Of a stretch of 64,000 nt of DNA, positions 50,705-58,009 are shown piece by piece. The notes under the pieces were generated by a model. That model searched no databases, was not told the DNA's origin, and saw only the letters and a program-made list of their open reading frames with translations. The DNA is from Streptomyces hoynatensis (GTDB taxonomy: Bacteria; Actinomycetota; Actinomycetes; Streptomycetales; Streptomycetaceae). The translations under genes and the position numbers were made by a program. Every line of letters begins with the position of its first letter. Position 1 is the stretch's first letter. Where the stretch lies: assembly GCF_003626535.1 (NCBI RefSeq), contig NZ_RBAL01000009.1, positions 1 to 64,000 on the forward strand, written 5' to 3'.

Positions 50705-51808
50705 TCAGGCGGGCCAGTAGAGCGTCTCGGCACGGGCCCAGTCCACGGTCGCCTCGCCCTCGCCGTTGCTCAGCACCTCCACGCGCAGGCGGCCCTTGCG
50801 GCTGCCGGAGAGGAAGCCCGTCCAGGTGTGCGAGAAGTGCCCCTCGCCCGCGTCGTGGACCGGGGAGCTGATGGGCAGGCTGCCGGTGCGCTCGTAGCCG
50901 CCGTCGTCCCGCTCGCGGTACTCGGCCAGCCGGATCTGGAACTCCTGCCCCGCGGCCAGCCCCCGCACCCGCACGCCGACCGAGGCCGTGTAGTAGGCGG
51001 GGCCGACCAGGATGGAGGGCTGGGGGTCGCGGCTGACCCAGGCGCCGCCCTCGTGGGCGCGGTTGAAGTTGAGCGTCGTCCACTCGCCCGGCCGCACGGT
51101 GCGGGCGTAGTCCGTGGTGCTGAGCAGGGACCACTTCGGCATGGGGTCCTCTCCTTCCTTGTCCTGGCCGGAGGGCGGGGCTTCCCGGCTCCAGCCGGCC
51201 GGGTGCCGCAGGCGCTCGGCGACCCGGGAGCGCACGTCCTCCATGCCGATGCCGGGGCCGCGGGGGTCGATCTTGCCCGGCTGCCACTCCAGGTGGCCGA
51301 TCACCGAGGTGTCGCCCGCCTTGCCCCAGCCGTGGGCGCGGCAGATCGCGGCCGAGGCCCGGACGATCGCCTCGACCTGGGCCGCCGGCCACGGGTCGCG
51401 GTTGTCGCCGAGGTTGACGCACTCGAAGCCGTAGAAGCGGGTGTTGCCGTCGGTGTCGGCCTCGTTGTCCGCGGGCAGTGCACGCTCGGCGATCACGGCG
51501 GCGAGGACGTCCCCGTCCCCCTTGCCCGCGTGGTTGGCGCGCCCGTGCCCGACGAGGTGGACCGTGCCGTCCTTCGCGATCACGCCGTGGCACAGCGGCC
51601 CCGGCAGGTCGGAGCGGCCGTCGTAGCACAGCTCCACCGAGGACTCGGTGCCCGAGGTGGCGGTGTGGTGGATCATCACCCCGTGCACCGGGCCCCACGG
51701 CCCCGCGCCGTTGCGGTTGTGCGTGCGCCAGCCGCGGTGCTCGACCAGCGTGACGCCCTCCTCCCGCAGCGCCGCGACCAGCGCGTCGGCCGAGAGCGGA
51801 TCGGCCAT
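50705..51808 (-). CDS. N-acetylmuramoyl-L-alanine amidase, endolysin-like
   Basis: A 367-aa protein; ATG 51808 has AAGGGGG upstream. Residues ~20-185 are an Amidase_2/PGRP domain: HGVMIHHTATSGTESS (zinc His), CHGVIAKDGTVHLVGHGRAN, FYGFECVNLGDNRDPWP and TSVIGHLEWQPGKIDPRGPG (second zinc His). Residues ~225-367 form a beta-rich domain of unknown role ending ARAETLYWPA. There is no signal peptide, as in phage lysins that need a holin. It is outside the integrated element (left of the gene tail at 52120), but may be a relic of another phage or a domesticated lysin. Confidence 0.87.
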   Translation of the reverse strand: MADPLSADALVAALREEGVTLVEHRGWRTHNRNGAGPWGPVHGVMIHHTATSGTESSVELCYDGRSDLPGPLCHGVIAKDGTVHLVGHGRANHAGKGDGDVLAAVIAERALPADNEADTDGNTRFYGFECVNLGDNRDPWPAAQVEAIVRASAAICRAHGWGKAGDTSVIGHLEWQPGKIDPRGPGIGMEDVRSRVAERLRHPAGWSREAPPSGQDKEGEDPMPKWSLLSTTDYARTVRPGEWTTLNFNRAHEGGAWVSRDPQPSILVGPAYYTASVGVRVRGLAAGQEFQIRLAEYRERDDGGYERTGSLPISSPVHDAGEGHFSHTWTGFLSGSRKGRLRVEVLSNGEGEATVDWARAETLYWPA

Positions 51809-51991
51809 GGCATAACCCCCTTCGGTGCGGCCGCGGGCACCCTTCGGCACTCCACGCGTTCTCCCAACTACTGTGAGCGTACGCGTGGTTGGCCGCTCGC
51901 GGCGGGCCGATGATGAATGCCTCCCCGCTGGGCGGGAAATTCAACGCCCGCCGCCCCGGAACGCCCGGGAACACACCCGCAAATACGGCGT

Positions 51992-52027
51992 GTGGCGTGG
52001 CCGTCCCCTCGGGGACGGCCACGCCAC
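51992..52027. terminator. Very strong terminator hairpin
   Basis: A perfect 17-bp stem (GTGGCGTGGCCGTCCCC and its complement) with a 2-base loop. It lies 92 bases downstream of the truncated gene tail (minus strand), so it is probably the native terminator of the interrupted host gene. The rest of 51809-52119 shows nothing else. Confidence 0.85.
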
Positions 52028-52119
52028 GAGTGGCGAAGGCCCCGGCCCCCCTTTTCGGGCGGCGGGGGCCTCGTGCGGGGGGCGCCCGCTGCCGGGCGCC
52101 GGCGGTCCGCGGTCCGGGC

Positions 52120-52164
52120 TCAGGCGCCCTGGCTCGCGTTCTCCGCCTGGAACATCCAGTGGTG
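52120..52164 (-). pseudogene. 3' tail of an interrupted host gene, putative attL
   Basis: Minus-strand frame ending HHWMFQAENASQGA-stop (TGA at 52122-52120). The last 12-14 codons have typical high-GC third positions (CAG GCG GAG AAC GCG AGC CAG GGC GCC), whereas upstream codons in the same frame (AGT CGT AGA CCG GAT ACT) do not. This suggests host coding sequence ends and element DNA begins near 52150-52165. Host gene identity is not recognised; its body should lie past the right end of the element. Confidence 0.55.
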
Positions 52165-52174
52165 AGTATCCGGT

Positions 52175-53440
52175 CTACGCACTGACCAGGCCAGATGCCA
52201 CGCGAGTACCCTGGCCTTCCGGAATCATTCCGCCCGACAGGAATCCTTCCCGCCGGACCGCAGCCGCTTCCCGCGCCTTCCGCCTCGCGTCGTCCAGGAC
52301 GCCGCGAGTGCGCTCCTCGGCCTCCGCCCAGAGGTGCGAATACACCCGCAGCGTGGTGAGCACGTCCTTGTGGCCCAGGCGCTTCTGTACGACCTTCGGA
52401 TTCTCCCCGCCTGCGATGAGCACGGAGGCGTAATGATGCCTCAGCTCGTGCCAATGCCGTGCGGGCCCTCCGGCCCGCCGGCAGATGCTCTTCAGAGCCC
52501 AGTCGAGCGTCGACTCGCCGATCGGCTCCCCCCCTGGCATCGTGAACACGAGCCCCGCCCACTCGCCATCCACAGCTGGGGGGTGGGCAGTAACGTACTC
52601 GGCGAGCAGCGTGAGCGCCTCGTCGGTCAGCGGCAGAACCCGGCGGCCGGCGCCCGTCTTCAGGTCGTCGAAGTACAGCCCGCGCCCGCGCTCGTACACC
52701 AGCTGCTCCTCGACACGAAGCACCCCGCGCTCGCGGTCGATGCGGTCCACACGGAGCCCGCGGATCTCGCCCGATCGCAGGCCTGTCATCGCGGTCAGGT
52801 CGATCATCGCGCGCCACCGGACATGGTAGGCGGCGTCCACGAGTCCGAGGACCTCAGCCAGGTCTGGCGGGTCGACCGTGGACTCGACCAGCGTCGGCGC
52901 CTTGATGCCCGCGAACGGACTGACCGCGATCACGCGGTCGATCACCGCGAGCCGGAACACGGAGCGCACCCGGCGCGCGACGCTGTTCGGGGTGGAGCCG
53001 CTCAATTCGTACTTGGCGAGAAGGAGCTGCTGCCACGCGCCAGCCTCGGAGGGCTTGATGGAGCGGATCTCCCGCGTGCCCCACTCCGGGACCAGGTACC
53101 GGTTCAGGACCCCGCGGTACTCAATCTCGGTGCGGCCGTTGATGTTCTGCGCGGGCAGCCACGTGTCGAACGCATAGGTCTCAACCGTGACCTTCCCCGC
53201 CTTCGGGTCCACCCACGAGCCGGTCATCTTCGCCGACTCCTGCTTGATGATCTCCCGCTCCGCCTCCGCCGCCGTGCGGTGAAGACTGGTGCGCTCCCCG
53301 CCGTCGGGGCCGTCATAGCGGGCCTGCCACCGCTTCCCCTTACCGTGCGCCCGGCTGGCGACCTTGCCCTTGTGCTCGCCGCACTCTGGCTCACCGGGCT
53401 TCGGCCGGCTCTTGTGCCAGCGGTCAGCTACGTACCCCAT
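52175..53440 (-). CDS. int: Tyrosine recombinase/integrase
   Basis: A 421-aa phage-type integrase; ATG 53440 begins MGYVADRWHKSRPKPGEP. It has an N-terminal arm-binding region with CxxH, a SAM-like core-binding domain (~75-180) and a catalytic domain with Arg222 (TGLRSGEIRGL), a Lys near 261, HELRHHYAS (His331, Arg334), LGHKD (His357) and nucleophile Tyr367 (RVYSHL). All active residues are intact. It inserts the element into a host attB, apparently the 3' end of a protein gene immediately left. The start overlaps the preceding small gene by 17 bases, indicating coupling. Confidence 0.95.
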   Translation of the reverse strand: MGYVADRWHKSRPKPGEPECGEHKGKVASRAHGKGKRWQARYDGPDGGERTSLHRTAAEAEREIIKQESAKMTGSWVDPKAGKVTVETYAFDTWLPAQNINGRTEIEYRGVLNRYLVPEWGTREIRSIKPSEAGAWQQLLLAKYELSGSTPNSVARRVRSVFRLAVIDRVIAVSPFAGIKAPTLVESTVDPPDLAEVLGLVDAAYHVRWRAMIDLTAMTGLRSGEIRGLRVDRIDRERGVLRVEEQLVYERGRGLYFDDLKTGAGRRVLPLTDEALTLLAEYVTAHPPAVDGEWAGLVFTMPGGEPIGESTLDWALKSICRRAGGPARHWHELRHHYASVLIAGGENPKVVQKRLGHKDVLTTLRVYSHLWAEAEERTRGVLDDARRKAREAAAVRREGFLSGGMIPEGQGTRVASGLVSA

Positions 53441-53642
53441 CGAGCACCTCGCATATGGCCTGCCGACTGATCCCCCCAATGGTCAGCGCTCTCATGATCT
53501 CGGCGTGGCGCCCAAGATCAGCGACAGCCGCCCGACTGACGACAGCGAACGGCTGACCGCTGATCTTGACGCATACGGCTGAGACGGTGGGTGGGAACTC
53601 GTCGGTGACGATCACTGGTTTCACGTGCTGCCTGTGGTGCAT
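53424..53642 (-). CDS. 72-aa hypothetical protein coupled to integrase
   Basis: ATG 53642 follows an excellent ribosome site GGGGAGG. The sequence (MHHRQHVKPVIVTDEFPPTV then FAVVSRAAVADLGRHAEIMR and LTIGGISRQAICEVLDGVRS) ends with a helix-turn-helix-like stretch, so it may be a small DNA-binding protein or recombination directionality factor. It overlaps the integrase start. Function is not recognised. Confidence 0.7.
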   Translation of the reverse strand: MHHRQHVKPVIVTDEFPPTVSAVCVKISGQPFAVVSRAAVADLGRHAEIMRALTIGGISRQAICEVLDGVRS

Positions 53643-53710
53643 GACGCGCCTCCCCGCTCGTCACCCGAGCGCCGTTGCTCGGGTCGGCAGCTTATCCCTG
53701 CGTAGACGGA

Positions 53711-53737
53711 TCGTCACTAGTCGTCTTACATCGTCTT
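53711..53737. promoter_or_regulatory. TCGTC operator cluster (right end of repressor gene)
   Basis: TCGTC occurs at 53711, 53721 and 53731, exactly ten bases apart: TCGTCA-N4-TCGTCTT then TCGTCTT. It overlaps the 3' end of the XRE gene and lies upstream of the 72-aa/int pair, so the same regulator could control integration. Confidence 0.65.
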
Positions 53738-54160
53738 GTTTGGTTGCACGCCATCCGCCTGTGAAAACACCCCTAGTCGGCGCAGTTCGTCCATCGTGAT
53801 GCCGATGGCCTCCCTCATCTCGGCCGCTGTGACGTGGTTGGTGGCGGTGACCATCGCCTTGGTCATGACGCTCTCCAGCATCTCCGCGTCGAGGACGGCA
53901 GGTCGCCCCCAGCCCTCTGGCGGGTCGCCGCCCTCGAGGATGGCCTCTATGGCCCGCGGGGGCCAGCCGAGCGCTCGCGCAATCTTCGGAAGCGTCGGTG
54001 GCATGCGCTTTTTCGGTGGCTCGCCTCTCTCTGCGGCCACGACCGCGAACGTTGATACATGCGCCCTCTCGGCGAGGGCGGCCTGCGTGAGCCCCTTGTC
54101 GCGGCGGCTCTCCCGAAGGGCTCGGGCGAGGCGCGCCCACCCTCCCGGATCTGTGTTCAT
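53726..54160 (-). CDS. XRE-family regulator, probable immunity repressor
   Basis: A 144-aa protein; ATG 54160 follows GAGAGG. The HTH is RLARALRESRRDKGLTQAALAERAHVST with the recognition helix TFAVVAAERG. The C-terminal half (LDAEMLESVMTKAMVTATNH, VTAAEMREAIGITMDELRRL) is helical and may mediate dimerisation. No LexA-type peptidase Ser/Lys pair is seen, so induction would not follow self-cleavage. Divergent from a Cro-sized XRE protein across a region full of TCGTC repeats, the arrangement of a lysogeny switch. Confidence 0.85.
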   Translation of the reverse strand: MNTDPGGWARLARALRESRRDKGLTQAALAERAHVSTFAVVAAERGEPPKKRMPPTLPKIARALGWPPRAIEAILEGGDPPEGWGRPAVLDAEMLESVMTKAMVTATNHVTAAEMREAIGITMDELRRLGVFSQADGVQPNKTM

Positions 54161-54302
54161 CGCTGACCTCTCTGTGTGTGCCCGCCCCACCCGACTGGTG
54201 CGGGCAACAACCGGCAACAGTATCGGTCAATCACGGTCGACACGAGACGAGGACCCGCCATTACCACCGGATAGGCACGCTGCATACACGTCGACATCTA
54301 CT

Positions 54303-54367
54303 TCGTCTTACGTAGTCGATGCTCGTCAATGTTCGTCTTGACTCGTCACACATCGCCTTCTATCGTC
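54303..54367. promoter_or_regulatory. Helically phased TCGTC operator array
   Basis: TCGTC starts at 54303, 54323, 54333, 54343 and 54363, with TCGCC at 54353; every step is a multiple of ten bases. Pairs read TCGTCA-N4-TCGYCTT (54323-54339, 54343-54359), identical in form to 53711-53727. The array covers the -35, spacer and -10 of the rightward promoter, as expected of repressor operators. Confidence 0.75.
54338..54366 (+). promoter_or_regulatory. Early rightward promoter TTGACT-N17-TATCGT
   Basis: TTGACT 54338-54343 and TATCGT 54361-54366 with ideal 17-base spacing. The -10 ends seven bases before the GTG at 54374, so the transcript would be leaderless. Confidence 0.75.
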
Positions 54368-54373
54368 AGTGAT

Positions 54374-54583
54374 GTGCAAGCCGATGGACCGCTGATCCGG
54401 CGGCTGCGCGAACGGGGTGGCTACGGCCTGCGCCGATTCGCTGCCACCGCCGACCTCTCCCCTGCTCACCTGTCACGCATCGAGCGGGGACTGCGCAACC
54501 CGACACCCGAAGTGCTCGCCCGCATAGCAGCCGCTCTCGGGCGAGAAATCGCCGAAATCGAGCCCCCACGACAGGAGACCTGA
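54374..54583 (+). CDS. Cro-sized XRE-family regulator
   Basis: A 69-aa protein from GTG 54374; no ribosome site, consistent with a leaderless message. It is almost entirely an HTH_3 domain: PLIRRLRERGGYGLRRFAAT, DLSPAHLSRIERGLRNPTPE, VLARIAAALGREIAEI. The pairing with the divergent 144-aa regulator and shared operators suggests a Cro/cI-type switch. It is first in the rightward early transcript. Confidence 0.85.
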   Translation: MQADGPLIRRLRERGGYGLRRFAATADLSPAHLSRIERGLRNPTPEVLARIAAALGREIAEIEPPRQET

Positions 54584-54584
54584 C

Positions 54585-54800
54585 ATGAGCGAGACGGGCA
54601 CCGCCTCGCCCTACCTGAAGACGGCCGAAGTGGCCGTCCTGATCCGAAAGAAGCCGGACGCCGTGCGCCAGATGCGCCGACGCGGAACGGGGCCGAAGGG
54701 CGTCCGCATCGGGCGCGACGTGCTCTACGACCGGCGCGACGTCCTCGCATGGCTGGCCGCGAAGGCCGCCGCGGACGAACTGGCCCAGCGCGCTGCTTGA
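54585..54800 (+). CDS. Excisionase-like / MerR-type small DNA-binding protein
   Basis: A 71-aa winged-helix protein of the HTH_17 (excisionase/AlpA) type: YLKTAEVAVLIRKKPDAVRQ, MRRRGTGPKGVRIGRDVLYD, RRDVLAWLAAKAA. AGGAG precedes the ATG, and the gene starts one base after the Cro-like stop. It may be the Xis directing excision, or an activator of early genes. The family assignment is firm; the role is inferred. Confidence 0.8.
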   Translation: MSETGTASPYLKTAEVAVLIRKKPDAVRQMRRRGTGPKGVRIGRDVLYDRRDVLAWLAAKAAADELAQRAA

Positions 54801-54886
54801 GGCGGCGTGGTGGCCGACGCCGGTGTGAGAGACCGGCGCCGACCTCGAACCCCACCTGATCAACCACTGAAGGAAGGAGGGGCCCG

Positions 54887-55273
54887 ATGGCCCCCAGTAT
54901 CCCCGACTCCGTGCGGTTCGACCCGGACCCGCACCCGTCTCTGCTGGTCCTCGCCAGCGGCCTGGCGAAGCATGTGGCCATCGACGGCCGCAGCCTCATC
55001 CTGCGTGGTGGCGACGGCCCCGTGCTCGTCGCCACCGCGGAGGGCCGTCACCTGGGCGTGATCTCGCCCACGCGCGCCGGCTTCGAGGCGGTGCCGGTGG
55101 CGGGGGAGCCGCTGCGCACGGCCCGGGAGGAGCGCGCGCTGCGCCACCTGATCGCCGCGGATGCGGTGCGCGCCCTGCACGACGCCCTGCCGCTCGGCCG
55201 CGCGGAGTTGCGGCACCTGCTCGACCGCGACGACGACCGGTACGCCGCGCTCGCGACGGGCGGTGCGCGATGA
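54887..55273 (+). CDS. 128-aa hypothetical phage protein
   Basis: Preceded by AGGAGG. The protein has a beta-rich first half (LLVLASGLAKHVAIDGRSLI, VLVATAEGRHLGVISPTRAG) and a helical C-terminal half rich in Arg and Leu (RTAREERALRHLIAADAVRA). No known motif, signal or membrane segment. Its stop overlaps the next start (ATGA). Found at the head of the early operon, so possibly host-takeover or regulatory. Confidence 0.75.
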   Translation: MAPSIPDSVRFDPDPHPSLLVLASGLAKHVAIDGRSLILRGGDGPVLVATAEGRHLGVISPTRAGFEAVPVAGEPLRTAREERALRHLIAADAVRALHDALPLGRAELRHLLDRDDDRYAALATGGAR

Positions 55274-55821
55274 CCGGGCAGCCGCCGCTGACGCCGCTGA
55301 CGGCGGCCGAGCTGGACGAGATCCGCGCTCGCGCCGAGGCCGCGACCCCGGGCCACTGGGGAAGCGCCCGTGACGAGCAGGGCGCCTACGCCGTAGAGGC
55401 GCAGCCGCGGCTTGTGCTCGGTGTGGGGTCGCTGCACGACGGTGTGATCGCCGATGTCCATACCGGGTACAGCGATGCGGCATTCGTCGCCCGTGCCCGG
55501 ACCGACATCCCCCGACTGCTCGCCGAGGTCGAGCGGCAGGCACGCGATCTGGAGAAGGCCCGCGAGATGGCCGCCGACCAGCTGCGGCAGATCGAGGCCC
55601 TGACCGACCAGCTCGCCGCCGCCCGGGCGACGGTCGCCGAGCAGCAGGACCAGCTGGCCGCCGTCCGGCCGGGCCGGGAGGACCTGGCCCGCGCCCGGCG
55701 TGAGGGCCGCGAGTGGCATGTCCACGGGCACGACCGGTGCACCTGCGACTCCGACGACCACACCCACGACAGCGGATGCCCGGAGTACGGGCGCCCGGCC
55801 GCCGAGGGTGAGGGCCGGTGA
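55270..55821 (+). CDS. Coiled-coil phage protein (Ea22/DUF-type)
   Basis: A 183-aa protein. The N-terminus (ELDEIRARAEAATPGHWG) and AAFVARARTDIPRLLAEVER resemble a widespread phage family of unknown function. A coiled coil spans about 80-135 (LEKAREMAADQLRQIEALTD onward), followed by a His/Cys/Asp-rich tail (HVHGHDRCTCDSDDHTHDSG) that may bind metal. ATG overlaps the previous stop. Confidence 0.75.
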   Translation: MTGQPPLTPLTAAELDEIRARAEAATPGHWGSARDEQGAYAVEAQPRLVLGVGSLHDGVIADVHTGYSDAAFVARARTDIPRLLAEVERQARDLEKAREMAADQLRQIEALTDQLAAARATVAEQQDQLAAVRPGREDLARARREGREWHVHGHDRCTCDSDDHTHDSGCPEYGRPAAEGEGR

Positions 55822-55988
55822 CCGCCGAGACCTGTGGCGCCCCGCTGGCCCGGGGTGGCGAGTGCCCGCTCCCGGCCCGGCACCCGGGGCCGTGTGACCC
55901 GGTGGGCCTGAACCCCACCGGGCGGCCCCGCCGATCCTCCGCCGGGTCGCGCCGCCGCCACGCCAAGCGCGCCGGGGGTGAGGGCTGA
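55818..55988 (+). CDS. 56-aa Cys-containing basic miniprotein
   Basis: GTG 55818 overlaps the previous stop (GTGA) and its own TGA overlaps the next ATG. Sequence: VTAETCGAPLARGGECPLPA with three Cys and a His (C-x9-C, then HPGPC), then a strongly basic tail (RPRRSSAGSRRRHAKRAG). It resembles small zinc-binding actinophage proteins. Function unknown; the tight overlaps are the main support. Confidence 0.65.
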   Translation: MTAETCGAPLARGGECPLPARHPGPCDPVGLNPTGRPRRSSAGSRRRHAKRAGGEG

Positions 55989-56125
55989 TGTGGGCGCAGA
56001 CGTGGTGGCTCCTCGCCGCCGCCGTCGCCGGACTCGCGCTGATGCGCCTCGGCCTGGACGCGACGTGGCGCGACCGGCGCCTCACCCGCCGCGCCGCGCG
56101 CCGTCTGAGGGGGGGCCGCCGGTGA
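55988..56125 (+). CDS. 45-aa single-span membrane miniprotein
   Basis: MWAQTWWLLAAAVAGLALMR is a clear transmembrane helix, followed by a basic tail (LTRRAARRLRGGRR) that would face the cytoplasm. Start and stop overlap both neighbours (TGATG, GTGA). Position in the early operon rather than near lysis genes argues against a holin; superinfection exclusion or membrane takeover are possible. Confidence 0.65.
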   Translation: MWAQTWWLLAAAVAGLALMRLGLDATWRDRRLTRRAARRLRGGRR

Positions 56126-56310
56126 GCCGCCCCGCCCCCGACAGCGCGCCCGCGTGGGCCCTGCCGCAGCTCGCGGTGGCCTGCCCCACCTGCGGGGCCA
56201 CGCCGGGCCACCTGTGCACGAGCCACGGGGGCACCCGGCCACGCCTCTACGACACCCACCAGACCCGCACCACCACGTGGGCGGCACAGCGGAAGGGCGG
56301 TACCGCCTGA
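56122..56310 (+). CDS. 62-aa zinc-finger-like phage protein
   Basis: GTG 56122 in the overlap GTGA. Contains CPTCGATPGHLCTSHGG followed by RLYDTHQTR, i.e. C-x2-C-x6-C-x2-H and a further His: a pattern common in short actinophage zinc-binding proteins next to recombination or replication genes. Its stop overlaps the exonuclease start by one base. Confidence 0.75.
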   Translation: MSRPAPDSAPAWALPQLAVACPTCGATPGHLCTSHGGTRPRLYDTHQTRTTTWAAQRKGGTA

Positions 56311-57182
56311 TGACGAGCACCCTGCCGGCCGGGACGGAAGTCCCGGCCGGCGGGCCCCGGGTGGTCGAGAACATGCCCGAGGCCGAGTACCACGCCCACC
56401 CCGCCCTCTCCTCCACCGGCGCGAGGCGGCTGCTGCCGCCGTCCTGCCCCGCGCTGTTCGCCTACGAGCGCGAGCACCCGCCGCAACCGAAGGCCGCGTT
56501 CGAACACGGGCGCGCCGCGCACCGGCTCGTCCTCGGCGACGGCCCCGACCTCGTGCGCGTCGATTTCGACGACTGGCGCACGAAGGCCGCCCGCGCCGAG
56601 CGCGAGGAGGTGCGGGCCGCGGGCGGCCTGGCGCTGCTGCCCGACGACTACGACCAGGTGCAGGCCATGGCCGCCGCCATCCGCCAGCACCCGGTCGCCG
56701 GCGCCCTCTTCGCTCCCGGCAGCGGCCAGCCCGAGCTGTCGCTGTTCTGGCCGGACGCGGCAACCGGCGTGGAGTGCCGGGCCCGCCTGGACTGGGCCCG
56801 CACCCCGGAGCCGGGACGGCGCCTGATCGTGCCGGACTACAAGACCGCCGCCGACGCCTCCCCAGACGGGATCACGAAGGCGGTCGCCGCCTGGGGCTAC
56901 CACCAGCAGGCCGCCTGGTACCTCGACGGGGTCCGCGCCTGCGGCCTCGGCGGCGAGGACGCGGTGTTCCTGCTGGTCGTGCAGGAAAAGGCGCCGCCGT
57001 ACCTGGTGACGGTCGCGCAGATCGTGCCGTCGTCGCTGCAACTCGGCGCGGCCCGCAACCACCGCGCCCGCCAGATCTTCGCCGAGTGCACCGCCTCGGG
57101 CCGCTGGCCCGGCTACGCCGACCAGCCCGTCCCCATCTCTCTGCCCACCTGGGCCGCCATCCGAGACGAGGAGTACCTGTGA
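56310..57182 (+). CDS. RecE-like PD-(D/E)XK exonuclease
   Basis: A 290-aa nuclease. AEYHAHPALSSTGARRLLPP at the start and FEHGRAAHRLVLG are typical of the RecE/DUF3799 family; the active site is CRARLDWARTP (Asp), LIVPDYKTAADASP (Asp-x-Lys, DYK) and GYHQQAAWYLDGV (motif after the core). It would resect double-stranded ends 5'-3', producing single strands for the annealing protein encoded next. ATG 56310 overlaps the previous stop. Confidence 0.85.
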   Translation: MTSTLPAGTEVPAGGPRVVENMPEAEYHAHPALSSTGARRLLPPSCPALFAYEREHPPQPKAAFEHGRAAHRLVLGDGPDLVRVDFDDWRTKAARAEREEVRAAGGLALLPDDYDQVQAMAAAIRQHPVAGALFAPGSGQPELSLFWPDAATGVECRARLDWARTPEPGRRLIVPDYKTAADASPDGITKAVAAWGYHQQAAWYLDGVRACGLGGEDAVFLLVVQEKAPPYLVTVAQIVPSSLQLGAARNHRARQIFAECTASGRWPGYADQPVPISLPTWAAIRDEEYL

Positions 57183-58009
57183 CCCAGCCCATCGAGCGCA
57201 CGGCCCCCGCGCCGGCCCCGGCCCCGGCCCGGATCGGACAGGGGACCGCTGTCGAGCAGTCCCGAGCCGCCGCCGAGGTGCAGGCCGCCGTGGTCGTCGC
57301 CCAGCAGTGCCCGCGCAGCCTCCAGGGCGCGCTCGCCGAGATGCGCGAGTCGTGCAGGCAGACGTTCCTCGCCGAGCGGGCGTTCTTCCGCTACTCCCGC
57401 GCCGGGTCAACCGTCACCGGGGCGTCCGTTCACCTCGCCCGCGAGCTGGCCCGCTGCTGGGGGAACGTCCAGTACGGCCTCGTGGAGTTGCGCCGCGACG
57501 ACGAGTTCGGCCAGTCGGAGATGCAGGCGTTCGCCTGGGACGTCGAGAAGAACTCCCGCAACAGCTCCACGTTCATCGTGCCGCACCGCCGCGACACCAA
57601 GGGCGGTCCGAAGCAGCTCACGGACATGCGGGACATCTACGAGAACAACGCCAACAACGGCGCCCGCCGGGTCCGGGAGGCGATCTTCGCGATCCTGCCG
57701 CCCTGGTTCGTCGAGGAGGCCAAGGAGCTGTGCTCGAAGACGCTCCGAGACGGCGGCGGAAAGCCGCTGCCGCAGCGGATCGCCGACGCGATCAGGGTGT
57801 TCGAGGGCCTGGGCATCACCGCTGATCGGATCGAGGCCAAGCTCGGCCGGCCATCCGCGAAGTGGACCGAGCACGACGTGGCGCAGCTGATCGTCACCTA
57901 CAAGTCGTTGCAGCGCGGCGAGATCACGGCCGACGAGGAGTTCCCGGCCGCCCCGGTGACGGCCGAGGAGATCACCGGCCACGCCCCGGCCGCGGACGGC
58001 GGTGCGTGA
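57179..58009 (+). CDS. Putative single-strand annealing protein, RecE partner
   Basis: A 276-aa protein from GTG 57179 overlapping the exonuclease stop. Core: RSLQGALAEMRESCRQTFLA, GSTVTGASVHLARELARCWG, VQYGLVELRRDDEFGQSEMQ, IYENNANNGARRVREAIFAI and FVEEAKELCSKTLRD, a pattern recurring in actinophage proteins beside RecE-like nucleases. It lacks an obvious Walker motif, so it is not RecA-like. By location it should be the Red-beta/RecT-type annealase; sequence alone did not let me place it in a named family. Confidence 0.65.
   Translation: MTQPIERTAPAPAPAPARIGQGTAVEQSRAAAEVQAAVVVAQQCPRSLQGALAEMRESCRQTFLAERAFFRYSRAGSTVTGASVHLARELARCWGNVQYGLVELRRDDEFGQSEMQAFAWDVEKNSRNSSTFIVPHRRDTKGGPKQLTDMRDIYENNANNGARRVREAIFAILPPWFVEEAKELCSKTLRDGGGKPLPQRIADAIRVFEGLGITADRIEAKLGRPSAKWTEHDVAQLIVTYKSLQRGEITADEEFPAAPVTAEEITGHAPAADGGA

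Noticed and set aside
51809-52200. tRNA gene as attachment site
   Set aside because: No cloverleaf, anticodon loop or GTTCGAATC-like T-arm was found near the integrase; the host-like coding tail fits better.
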